DNA of 14,554 nt from the NCBI GenBank assembly GCA_038203695.1, contig JBBRDQ010000125.1, positions 1 to 14,554 on the forward strand, written 5' to 3'. Position numbers and translations under genes: made by a program. The DNA comes from M3007 sp038203695 (GTDB taxonomy: Bacteria; Bacteroidota; Bacteroidia; Chitinophagales; Saprospiraceae). Positions 1-7,792 of the stretch are shown one piece after another (position 1 is the first letter of the stretch; the number at the start of each line of letters is the position of its first letter). The notes under the pieces are model-generated. The model saw only the letters and a list, made by a program, of their open reading frames with translations. It did no database searches and had not been told where the DNA came from.

Positions 1-1233
1 CTGATTGCGACCGCGCAACCTGCACAGATATGTCCGGGCCAGTCAGCCCTGATCACCCTCACGGTATCTCCCGCACAGAAAGTGGAGTGGAAAGAAGAAA
101 CAACCCTATCGTGTCTGGATTGTCTGACGCCGATTGCAACCCCTTCGGTAACAACCACTTATTCAGTTTCGACGCCGGATGCAAGTTGCCCGGGTGGCAC
201 CAGTATCGAGATTGTGATCTTACCACAGCCTGCGCTGAATACGCCCAATGATCCCATCATCTGCCCCGGCGCAAGTATTCAGTTGAACACGATCGACCAG
301 TCGCCGGATGTGAATTACACCTGGACCTCCACCCCACCGGGCTTTGTCTCGAGTTCGGCCACACCTACCGTGACACCTGTACAAACCACTACGTATAAAA
401 TTCTCGCCGAAGGGCCGGTCTGCGAGATAGAGCGGGAAATAAAAGTAACGATCGCGGCAGCACAACTGACTGCCAACGCTGACCAGACGATCTGTGCCGG
501 CAGCACCGCTACCTTAGGGGCTGGCGGCGAAGGCACCAGTCCGCTAATCTTTACCTGGAGTGGTCCAAGCATTGAGAGTCAGGCGGCCAATACGGCAGTA
601 GCAAGACCCACACAGGATGCTGTTTATATCGTACAAATGTTATACGGGCCAAACTGTGCGCTGTTCGATTCGCTGAAAGTATTCGTCAAACCGGTACCAT
701 CGCTTACGCCGATCATCGGCACTCCTTCGCCAGACGATACGATCTGTGCGGGTACGCCGATCATTTTAAAAACGACCGTTACTCCAGCCAACTCACCGCT
801 GGTATGGGATAAAAACGGCACGACACTACCTGGAGGCATGGGCGATTCGATCACGATTTCATTGGGAGAAAGCGACAGTGGATTGCCGATTACCGTATCC
901 ACTACGTTGAACGGATGTACGACCACCGTGGGACCGATCAGTTATAATGTAAAACGCTGTGTCGACATTCCGAACGCGTTTACGCCGGGCAACGACGATC
1001 TGAATGAGACCTTCGGTTTGGTGGTTTCCGGCGGCAATGTGATTATCGAGGAATTTATTATTTTTAACCGCTGGGGGCAAAAGGTCTTCACGGCATCGGC
1101 GGATCAGCAGAAATGGGACGGCAAAAGTAATGGCGAGGATGCTCCATCTGATGTGTATGTCTATTATATCCGCCTGCGATTCCCGGATGGAAAAACGGAA
1201 GATTTCAAAGGAGATGTAACCCTGTTACGTTGA
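1..1233 (+). CDS. Secreted surface protein with CHU_C (T9SS type B) sorting domain, 5' end missing
   Basis: The frame is open from base 1, so the gene begins upstream and only the last 410 codons are present; an internal ATG at 82 is not a credible start. The visible part carries several Ig/PKD-like modules of about 80-90 residues, each opening with a motif such as ICPGASIQL (from codon ~87), ICAGSTATL (~164) or ICAGTPIIL (~247). These are typical spacers in very large Bacteroidota surface proteins. From codon ~320 it has the gliding-motility-associated C-terminal domain: CVDIPNAFTPGNDDLNETF, then IFNRWGQKVF, WDGKSNG and the ending GDVTLLR. This family (CHU_C, T9SS type B) directs export through the T9SS and surface attachment, often with SprF-like partners. 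The stop TGA is followed at once by an in-frame TAA. The identity of the whole protein and its ligand cannot be told from this fragment. Confidence 0.93.
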   Translation: MIATAQPAQICPGQSALITLTVSPAQKVEWKEETTLSCLDCLTPIATPSVTTTYSVSTPDASCPGGTSIEIVILPQPALNTPNDPIICPGASIQLNTIDQSPDVNYTWTSTPPGFVSSSATPTVTPVQTTTYKILAEGPVCEIEREIKVTIAAAQLTANADQTICAGSTATLGAGGEGTSPLIFTWSGPSIESQAANTAVARPTQDAVYIVQMLYGPNCALFDSLKVFVKPVPSLTPIIGTPSPDDTICAGTPIILKTTVTPANSPLVWDKNGTTLPGGMGDSITISLGESDSGLPITVSTTLNGCTTTVGPISYNVKRCVDIPNAFTPGNDDLNETFGLVVSGGNVIIEEFIIFNRWGQKVFTASADQQKWDGKSNGEDAPSDVYVYYIRLRFPDGKTEDFKGDVTLLR

Positions 1234-1284
1234 TAAATTTTGCTTACCGGTTAATAATTAACGGTTAATGTATAACGATTAATT

Positions 1285-1332
1285 ATTAATGCTCAACGGT
1301 CGACAAACTTTCGTTAACCGTTGAGCATTAAT
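1285..1332 (+). terminator. Perfect 16-bp inverted repeat, possible terminator
   Basis: The arms 1285-1300 and 1317-1332 are perfect reverse complements (core GCTCAACGGT / ACCGTTGAGC) around a 16-nt loop, starting 52 nt after the stop of the upstream gene. The following sequence is T-rich (1341-1352) but has no clean U-run directly after the stem, so rho-independent termination is possible, not certain. Two competing pairings exist. TTAATAATTAA at 1251-1261 pairs with 1279-1289, and AACGGTTA at 1260-1267 pairs with 1315-1322. Confidence 0.4.
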
Positions 1333-1393
1333 TTGTTAAGTTGAATTTTTGTTAAATCTTGGGCGAACAGGAACAGGCTGCCTGATCGTTGCT

Positions 1394-1401
1394 TACTTTT
1401 G
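1394..1401 (+). promoter_or_regulatory. Possible Bacteroidota -7 box (TACTTTTG)
   Basis: TACTTTTG fits the Bacteroidota -7 consensus TAnnTTTG. No TTG lies 17-23 nt upstream; the nearest, at 1359-1361, is 32 nt away, so this is only half a promoter. If used, it would give a leader of roughly 250 nt before the ATG at 1660. Confidence 0.22.
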
Positions 1402-1659
1402 CATAGCAATTATAATCTTTTAATCCATCTGCATCCATTTTTGAATGCACCCGTCACGTTTGTCTTTCTCATTTACCGATATTGCACACATCTCCTAATG
1501 TTGCAATCCTGATTTTTCTCACCGAAAGAATAGCAAGGCGCGTCGCTTCAAGAGTTTTGGAAATTGCGTTGAATTGAATTTCACACTGTTTTAAATAGTC
1601 TGAAATCACCTCCAGCCTCCAGTTAACTCTAAGTTTTCTCGATCTTTAATCTTTGGTTC

Positions 1660-4600
1660 ATGAAAAAATTTACCCTCTTTGGCGCATCGCCCTGCTTTGC
1701 TATTTTATCTATTTTATGGAGCCTTTCCCTGAACGGGCAAAACCCGCCGCCGACCGTTGTACTCGGTAGCAATGCCCCTTTTTGTGTCGGTGCAGCCAAT
1801 TTGCAACTTACGGAAACCGGCGGCGACGCCGTTTCCTGGAAATGGTCTGGTCCCAATAACTTTACATCGACCGGTCAAAATCCAATATTGGTCGCGCCGG
1901 CTGTATCTGCCTCCGGTACCTATAATATTACCATCACCGACGGAAACGGCACCACTGCTACCGGAGCCATCGCCGTGACCATTTTGCCGCGGCCGGTAAT
2001 TGAGGCCGGTGCCGATCGCTATATTTGTTCGGGTGGCAGCGCCGCCTTATCGAGCACCAGCAATGGCGTGAGTTGTTTCTGGCAGCCCGTCTCCAGTCTG
2101 AGTGATGCCAATAGCTGTAATCCGGTGGCCAGTCCTGCGACAACAACGCTTTACACCCTCACTGCAACCGCCACAAATGGCTGTACCAATACCGATGCCG
2201 TGCAGGTGCAAGTACACCAGCAGAGTTCGGTTGCCTGCAATAATGTGGTGACCATCTCCCTAGATCAGGATGGTATCGTTCCGGTGATGCCCAATGTCGT
2301 ACTAGCGGCCAGTTCTTACCTGGAAGATCCTTTTTACACGATAAAAATAACCGGTAATGCTGGTCAAAACTACGGCAACATTGCCACCTGTGCGCTGATC
2401 GGTCTGAATCTGACGGTGCGGGTAACGGATACCTGTTCCGGGATTTCCTGTACCGCAATACTCAAGGTAGAAGATAAATTGGCACCCAAACTCACCTGCG
2501 TAAACCTGCAAGTGCCGTGCATTCTCACGAATCTTACCCCGACTTATCTCGCGGCTTTCAACGCAAATGCCATTCCGGCGGTGCAGGAAAACTGTACGAT
2601 GTTCACCCGCACATTTACCGACACCTGGACTGACCTCAGCTGCACGGATAGTATTAACGGCTTAGGGAACATCAGTGGGTACGTGCTTCGCCAATGGAAT
2701 GTAGCCGATACGTATGGCAATACCAACAGTTGCCTGCAATATGTTTACCTGGTGCGCAGCCGCATCGGCGATTTAGTCTTTCCGCCCGACACGCTGCTTT
2801 CCTGCAATAATGCCGGTACGAATCCATTGCAGACCGGCGCGCCTTATGTTACCTATGCCGGACGCAATTTCCCGGTTTACCCAGACGTCGGCAATTGCGA
2901 GTTAAATGTGGTATATGAAGATTTTCTGTTTCCGGTATGCGATGGTTCTTACAAAATCAAGCGCACCTGGACGGTGTACGACTGGTGTTTGCCCACCGGT
3001 GCGGGCAATCCGTTTTACTACAGCCAACTGGTTAAAATATCCGATACCAAAGGCCCGGTCTTTGTATGTCCGGCGGACCTCACCGTCAGTACCGATCCTT
3101 TCAATTGCTGTGCGATCGTAGATCTGCCGGATGTAATAATGACCGACAACTGCTCGCGTATCAACAATATTGGTGGAAATATTCGGGTTATTGATCCTAA
3201 AACCGACGAATTGATCACCACCGTAAGTATCGGCGGATCTTTAACCACCTTTGCGGATAACAACCTGTGGCTGCCCGATACACTGGCAGCCTTTGGCAGT
3301 ACTACGTGCCTTCCACGGGGCACCCATATCGTGACCTACCGCGCTGAAGATGACTGTGGCAACAGCAATACCTGTATCTTCAATCTAACGGTGAAGGATC
3401 TGACACCGCCGGTGGCTTCCTGTACCGCAGTGACCAAAGTGGCACTGGGCATCGACGGTACCGCGATGGTAGACGCCACTGTATTTGACCAGGGCAGTAC
3501 TGACAATTGCGGGGGCATCTTTTTTAAAGCCCGGCGTATGGATCCGAATAGTTGCCAGACCGATACGCTTTTCCGGGATCAGGTGCGGTTCTGTTGCTCC
3601 GACATCGGCGATACGATCCGCGTGGTTTTGCGGGTGTACGACACTTGGGTGCCGGGCGACACCGTTTCCCTGACGTATGAAGAGCAACGCAGTAATTCCT
3701 GCATGATTCAGGTGCTGGTCGAAGATAAACTCCCGCCTGCTTGCGTTGCGCCAGCGAATATTACTACTTCGTGCGAGAGTTTTGATGCGTCATTTTGGGC
3801 CTACGGAACAGCGACCGGCTATGACAATTGTTGCCTGGATACGATTATTTCAACAGTCAATTACAGCCAGTTCGATACCATCTGTGATCGCGGTACGATC
3901 ACCCGCACCTTCCGTGCATACGATTGCAACGGACTTAGCAATGTGTGTACCCAAAAGATCGTATCCGCCTACGATCAGGATTATTATTTGAAATTGCCAG
4001 ACGATAAAGTGCTGCTGACCTGCGACGGAACCGGCAATTTCGGGGTACCGGTGTTTTTTGGAGAAGACTGCGAATTATTGGCGTATTCCTATGCTGATGA
4101 AATATTTACGGTAGTACCAGATGCCTGTTTCAAAATCGAGCGCACCTGGAAGATCATTAACTGGTGCACGTATAACCCGAATGCGCAGTGCATCGTGGTA
4201 CCCAACCCCAATCCCAGCAACACCATCAACGACCCGAGTAACTTCCGCGCGCCGGTGATCTCGCCGCCGGGAACCACCGGATTCTGGGCACCAACCATTG
4301 TCAGTATCAATCCGGGCGATCCACCGACCAATTTTGGCAATTTCTGGCAACAGAATGCCAACTGTTACGAGTACAAACAGATCATCAAGATTCTTGATAC
4401 CCAAGACCCGGTGATCCATGATTGTCCAACCGGACCGGTCGAATACTGCGATCTTACAAACAACAACGCGTTTTTTTACAACGAAAGTTACTGGTGGGAC
4501 GCCGACACCGAACTGCATGATGTGTGTGAAGGCCCGGCCGACCTGCGCATTACGGCAAGCGATGCCTGTTCGGGGATCATGCTCAATTTCAGGTACCTGT

Positions 4601-6513
4601 TGTACCTCGACCTGGACGGTAATGGCAGTATGGAAACCGTCATCAACAGTGTGACGCCACCACCGCCCGGCATCGTTTACTTTGGCAATGCCAACAACCC
4701 AAATTTTTCCGGCGGAGAGCCGCGTGTTTTCCACAACGGCAATATGCCGCAAAATGAAAAATTAAGTTTTAAAATTCTGACCAGCCTTGCGCCGGGTGGC
4801 ACCAAGAAAATAGCCGCCGTGCGCTGGAGCAATACGTTGTATCCGGATATTTTCATCGTACCAGAATTCCCCGCCGGCACCCATAAAATAAAATGGTTTG
4901 TCGAAGATGGCTGCGGCAACGAAAAAATCTGCGAGTATGATTTTACCATAAAAGACTGCAAGAAACCAACCGTCGTCTGCCATAATGGATTGAGTGTCAA
5001 TATTATGCCAACCGGCATGATCCAGCTCTGGGCCAACGATTTCCTGCTGTATGCCGAAGATAACTGTACGCCGGCCAACAAATTAAAATTCGGTATCCGG
5101 AAGTCGGGCACCGGCATCGGATTTCCACTGGACGCCAGTGGAAATCCCAATACCAGTGTCATTTTTACCTGCAATGAACTCGGTACGCAACCCGTAGAAC
5201 TTTGGGCGATCGACCTGGCTGGCAACGCCAGTTACTGCGAAACATACATTCTGGTGCAGGACAATAACGGCAATTGTGCAGCGACCGATTTTACCGTTGC
5301 CGGCGCGGTTCAAACAGAATCCGCCAGTGGCGTACAAGACGCGACGGTTACCTTGAAAAGTTCGGCAACGAGCAACGAATTGGTCACCATCACCGACGCA
5401 CAGGGACGTTACATGTTCTCCGATGCGGTGCCGACAGCGTCCAGTGTGACCCTGCGTCCGACCAAAGACGGCAACTATATCAATGGCGTTTCCACCTTCG
5501 ATCTGGTGTTGATTTCCAAACATATTCTGGGTATCGAGCCATTGACTTCGCCCTATAAAATGATCGCTTCGGACGCTAATAATTCCGGTTCGATCACCAC
5601 CTATGATATCGTCGAATTGCGCAAACTCGTACTGGGTATTTACACGGAACTGCCGGGCAATTCTTCCTGGCGTTTTGTGGATAAAGACTTCGTTTTCCCA
5701 CAGCCCGCTAATCCGTGGCAAACCACATTCCCCGAAAGCCGTACCGTAGCGGTGATGCAAGGCAATCAGATGGATGAGAACTTCGTGGCGATAAAAATTG
5801 GCGATGTGAGCGGGAACGTAGTGACCAGCAATTTCACCGAAACAACCGATCGCTCCAGCCAAACCCTCCTATTCGAGGTAACCGATCGTCTTGTGCAGTC
5901 TGGGGAAACATTTTCCGTACAGTTTTCCACTGTCCAGTTAGTGGAGGGCTACCAATTTACCCTGCAATACCCCAGTTTGGAAATAATCGACGTACAACCG
6001 GGATCGATGATGCGAGCCGATAATTTCGCTATTTTTAATACGGATAAAACCTTGACGACCAGTTGGGAAGGAACTGCACAGGCAAATTTCAGGGTCACCT
6101 TTCGCTCGGCAAAAACCGGCTGGATTCACGAGATGCTCAACCTGTCTAGCCGCGTAACCAAAGCCGAAGCCTATCAGAAAGGCGCGCCACAACCGCTGGA
6201 AATTGCCCTGCGTTTCAACAGTGAATCGGGCAATACGCTCCAGGAAGTTGGTTTTGAATTATACCAAAACCATCCTAATCCGTTTACTAATAGAACGTTT
6301 ATAGACTTTAATTTGCCAACTGCCAGCGCTGCCACACTCACTGTTTTTGATGAAACGGGGCGAGAGTTGGTCCGCCAGCAAGGAGAATTTGCCAAAGGTG
6401 TGCACACATTTGCAGTAGATCGTGCAACCTTACCCGCTTCCGGTATTTTATTTTATCAGGTAGCGACGCCAACTGCCAATGCGGTTCGGAAAATGGTAGA
6501 TGGCAGCCGGTAA
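1660..6513 (+). CDS. Large secreted multidomain protein with dockerin, cohesin-like and T9SS type A sorting domains
   Basis: This complete 1617-residue protein is a predicted T9SS substrate exported to the cell surface or medium. Residues 1-27 are a signal peptide (MKKFTLFG start, hydrophobic core, SLNGQ end), which supports this ATG. Residues ~33-190 are two Ig/PKD-like modules. From ~265 to 923 a cysteine-rich module occurs twice (about 375-471 and 779-923, each with an RTW...WC signature), with HYR-like linkers such as VEDKLAPK, VKDLTPPVASC and ILDTQDPV. Residues 1211-1275 resemble a carboxypeptidase-regulatory-like beta fold. Residues 1276-1330 form a dockerin-like pair, with the calcium-loop motif DANNSGSITTYD at 1305-1316. 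Residues 1401-1520 look cohesin-like. Residues 1532-1617 are the type A sorting domain (FELYQNHPNPF ... GILFYQV). No catalytic domain was recognised, so the role is probably structural or adhesive. It converges on the minus-strand anti-sigma gene, with 23 nt between the stops. Confidence 0.93.
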   Translation: MKKFTLFGASPCFAILSILWSLSLNGQNPPPTVVLGSNAPFCVGAANLQLTETGGDAVSWKWSGPNNFTSTGQNPILVAPAVSASGTYNITITDGNGTTATGAIAVTILPRPVIEAGADRYICSGGSAALSSTSNGVSCFWQPVSSLSDANSCNPVASPATTTLYTLTATATNGCTNTDAVQVQVHQQSSVACNNVVTISLDQDGIVPVMPNVVLAASSYLEDPFYTIKITGNAGQNYGNIATCALIGLNLTVRVTDTCSGISCTAILKVEDKLAPKLTCVNLQVPCILTNLTPTYLAAFNANAIPAVQENCTMFTRTFTDTWTDLSCTDSINGLGNISGYVLRQWNVADTYGNTNSCLQYVYLVRSRIGDLVFPPDTLLSCNNAGTNPLQTGAPYVTYAGRNFPVYPDVGNCELNVVYEDFLFPVCDGSYKIKRTWTVYDWCLPTGAGNPFYYSQLVKISDTKGPVFVCPADLTVSTDPFNCCAIVDLPDVIMTDNCSRINNIGGNIRVIDPKTDELITTVSIGGSLTTFADNNLWLPDTLAAFGSTTCLPRGTHIVTYRAEDDCGNSNTCIFNLTVKDLTPPVASCTAVTKVALGIDGTAMVDATVFDQGSTDNCGGIFFKARRMDPNSCQTDTLFRDQVRFCCSDIGDTIRVVLRVYDTWVPGDTVSLTYEEQRSNSCMIQVLVEDKLPPACVAPANITTSCESFDASFWAYGTATGYDNCCLDTIISTVNYSQFDTICDRGTITRTFRAYDCNGLSNVCTQKIVSAYDQDYYLKLPDDKVLLTCDGTGNFGVPVFFGEDCELLAYSYADEIFTVVPDACFKIERTWKIINWCTYNPNAQCIVVPNPNPSNTINDPSNFRAPVISPPGTTGFWAPTIVSINPGDPPTNFGNFWQQNANCYEYKQIIKILDTQDPVIHDCPTGPVEYCDLTNNNAFFYNESYWWDADTELHDVCEGPADLRITASDACSGIMLNFRYLLYLDLDGNGSMETVINSVTPPPPGIVYFGNANNPNFSGGEPRVFHNGNMPQNEKLSFKILTSLAPGGTKKIAAVRWSNTLYPDIFIVPEFPAGTHKIKWFVEDGCGNEKICEYDFTIKDCKKPTVVCHNGLSVNIMPTGMIQLWANDFLLYAEDNCTPANKLKFGIRKSGTGIGFPLDASGNPNTSVIFTCNELGTQPVELWAIDLAGNASYCETYILVQDNNGNCAATDFTVAGAVQTESASGVQDATVTLKSSATSNELVTITDAQGRYMFSDAVPTASSVTLRPTKDGNYINGVSTFDLVLISKHILGIEPLTSPYKMIASDANNSGSITTYDIVELRKLVLGIYTELPGNSSWRFVDKDFVFPQPANPWQTTFPESRTVAVMQGNQMDENFVAIKIGDVSGNVVTSNFTETTDRSSQTLLFEVTDRLVQSGETFSVQFSTVQLVEGYQFTLQYPSLEIIDVQPGSMMRADNFAIFNTDKTLTTSWEGTAQANFRVTFRSAKTGWIHEMLNLSSRVTKAEAYQKGAPQPLEIALRFNSESGNTLQEVGFELYQNHPNPFTNRTFIDFNLPTASAATLTVFDETGRELVRQQGEFAKGVHTFAVDRATLPASGILFYQVATPTANAVRKMVDGSR

Positions 6514-6536
6514 GAGCAGTGTAAAAAGTGAAGATA

Positions 6537-7133
6537 TTACTGGTCACTCTTATTGGGTTGAGTAAAGAACTGCAACAGTTCGGGTTGCTGGGCGAGTGAA
6601 CTGCCGGCAATCGTATCGAGGTCCGTATATGCAGCCCAGTCGTTAAAATGACCGGTTGGTGCATGAGCCTCGCTTTCAATAGTGGGGACCAGCGCGACCA
6701 CAGGCGGCGGAACCGGCCTGTAACGCCACACAACGCGGTCTTTCCACAGGACCCGATCCTGGATAAAAGTATCGATGCGCACGGTGGTTTGCGTTATAAT
6801 TTGCGGTTGTACCGGGGCTTTTTTGTTCCAAAAACCCACTAATCCAACCGCCAGCAGCAAGGCAGCGGCAGCCTGCCAGACGGGTAGCCGTGCTTGCACA
6901 GACCGCTCTAACCAAGAGCGTCGGCGCATTTGCCGGTCAAATTGTTGCAGCAGACTGGCGCGTAGTTGAGCCGATGGCTGCACCTGCGCATCCAGTGTGG
7001 GCACCAGCAGCAGCAGCCGGCGCAACTGCTGATAAGATTCTCCGGACATGATATCCAATACCAGTGCTTGTTCCGCATCGGTCAGTTGCGAAAATGGTTT
7101 TTGGCGGGCTAGTATTTCGATTTCCTCGATCAT
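6537..7133 (-). CDS. Probable anti-sigma factor, single-pass membrane protein
   Basis: This 198-residue protein lies directly downstream of an ECF sigma gene in the same orientation, which is the main reason for the call. Residues 1-75 form a charged, helical cytoplasmic part with FSQLTDAEQALVLDIMSGES, resembling the N-terminus of Bacteroidota anti-sigma factors. Residues 84-102 (PVWQAAAALLLAVGLVGFW) are one transmembrane helix. The rest, probably periplasmic, has a repetitive Val/Arg/Asp stretch (RIDTFIQDRVLWKDRVVWRY) and a proline-rich segment. The usual HxxxCxxC zinc motif of ZAS anti-sigma factors is absent; the protein contains no cysteine. The start at 7133 (MIEEIEIL) was chosen because the only upstream ATG, at 7202, would place 23 extra codons inside a long intergenic hairpin. 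No Shine-Dalgarno is visible. The specific sigma partner is inferred from position only. Confidence 0.72.
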   Translation of the reverse strand: MIEEIEILARQKPFSQLTDAEQALVLDIMSGESYQQLRRLLLLVPTLDAQVQPSAQLRASLLQQFDRQMRRRSWLERSVQARLPVWQAAAALLLAVGLVGFWNKKAPVQPQIITQTTVRIDTFIQDRVLWKDRVVWRYRPVPPPVVALVPTIESEAHAPTGHFNDWAAYTDLDTIAGSSLAQQPELLQFFTQPNKSDQ

Positions 7134-7160
7134 TATAAATTGACTTATTATGCGAATATC

Positions 7161-7230
7161 GGCGTAAGATTGATTTCTTAGTGACGGGGTGATTTGAGTC
7201 ACCCCGTCACTAAGAAATTAATCTTACGCC
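7161..7230. repeat. Long hairpin (32-bp arms) between sigma and anti-sigma genes
   Basis: The arms 7161-7192 and 7199-7230 are reverse complements with a single mismatch, around a 6-nt loop (TTTGAG). The stop codon of the sigma gene (7224-7226) lies inside one arm, and the other arm ends 27 nt before the anti-sigma ATG. Read in the operon direction (minus) the stem is not followed by a U-run, so it does not look like an intrinsic terminator for the operon. It more likely slows or processes the mRNA and sets the sigma to anti-sigma ratio. In the plus direction a CCTTTTATTT tract follows, so blocking antisense read-through from the convergent gene is also possible. A palindromic mobile repeat is a third option. 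Confidence 0.85.
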
Positions 7231-7790
7231 CCTTTTATTTCCCGCCACGCTTCCATTTGTCCCGCTACTTTTCGGACCGCATGGTGCAGGCGTGATTTTA
7301 CGGTCCCTTCCGGACAACCGACAATATTGCTGATTTCCCGAACCGATAATGCTTCCTGGTAGCGCAAGATAAAACACTGTTTATGGTGTTCCTCCAGATC
7401 GTCGATTGAAGCGCGCAGGCAGGTTTCAAAAAGTTGATTATCAATGGTTTCCGGCAGCAAGTAAAAAGCGGTATCTGGGATGTTTTCCACATAATTTCCG
7501 GCATGCTGCATACGGCGAAACTCCCCTTTGCACATATTGGCGGCGATTGTATAAAGCCAGGTTTTGACGGAGTAAGCGGGGTTGAACAGGGTGGCTTTTT
7601 CGATAATCTTTAGAAAAAGATCCTGGGTAAAGTCTTCGGCTTTTGCACTGTCCCGCCAAAACATCCGATAGAAATACCGGTACATGCGCGGTCCGTACCG
7701 GTCGTACAGCACCGCGAATGCATCCGCTTCGCGGCGACAAATAGCTGCCAGCAGCACTTCGTCGGTTTCGATTTGATATTTCTTCCGCAA
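7224..7790 (-). CDS. ECF-type RNA polymerase sigma factor (sigma-70 family)
   Basis: The protein has the two domains of extracytoplasmic-function sigma factors. Region 2 (about residues 22-92) includes DAFAVLYDRYGPRMYRYF and AEDFTQDLFLKII, which bind core RNA polymerase and the -10 element. Region 4 (about 128-178) includes a helix-turn-helix LSVREISNIVGCPEGTVKSR for -35 binding. From the TTG at 7790 the protein is 188 residues, a usual ECF length. No ATG lies between the upstream stop and region 2. The alternative ATG at 7898 would add 36 residues overlapping the upstream gene's coding end and unlike an ECF N-terminus. The TTG comes 2 nt after the preceding TAA (7793-7795), suggesting translational coupling. 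The downstream anti-sigma candidate, beyond a long hairpin, probably holds it inactive until an envelope signal. Target genes cannot be read from the window. Confidence 0.9.
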   Translation of the reverse strand: MRKKYQIETDEVLLAAICRREADAFAVLYDRYGPRMYRYFYRMFWRDSAKAEDFTQDLFLKIIEKATLFNPAYSVKTWLYTIAANMCKGEFRRMQHAGNYVENIPDTAFYLLPETIDNQLFETCLRASIDDLEEHHKQCFILRYQEALSVREISNIVGCPEGTVKSRLHHAVRKVAGQMEAWREIKGA

Positions 7791-7792
7791 CT

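Larger units (their letters stand above)
1234..1659. other. Intergenic region between two T9SS cargo genes
   Basis: These 426 bases are AT-rich compared with the flanking genes and hold no convincing ORF. The first 100 bases contain overlapping inverted repeats (see the separate entry). A TACTTTTG box lies at 1394-1401. The rest, up to the ATG at 1660, shows no recognisable RNA, operator or repeat. There is no Shine-Dalgarno sequence before 1660, which is normal in Bacteroidota. Confidence 0.7.

Noticed and set aside
4075..5862. Long minus-strand ORFs (up to about 259 codons) opposite the multidomain gene
   Set aside because: They lie antisense to a gene with clear domains, have no domain or signal of their own, and arise because the coding strand's codon use avoids stops in the opposite frame.
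6511..6552. Weak stem TAAGAG / CTCTTA across the two convergent stop codons
   Set aside because: Only six pairs with a bulge and no T-tract, so it cannot be called a terminator.
7134..7202. Upstream ATG extending the anti-sigma gene to 7202
   Set aside because: The extra 23 codons fall largely inside the long hairpin and do not resemble anti-sigma N-termini, whereas ATG at 7133 starts a typical one.
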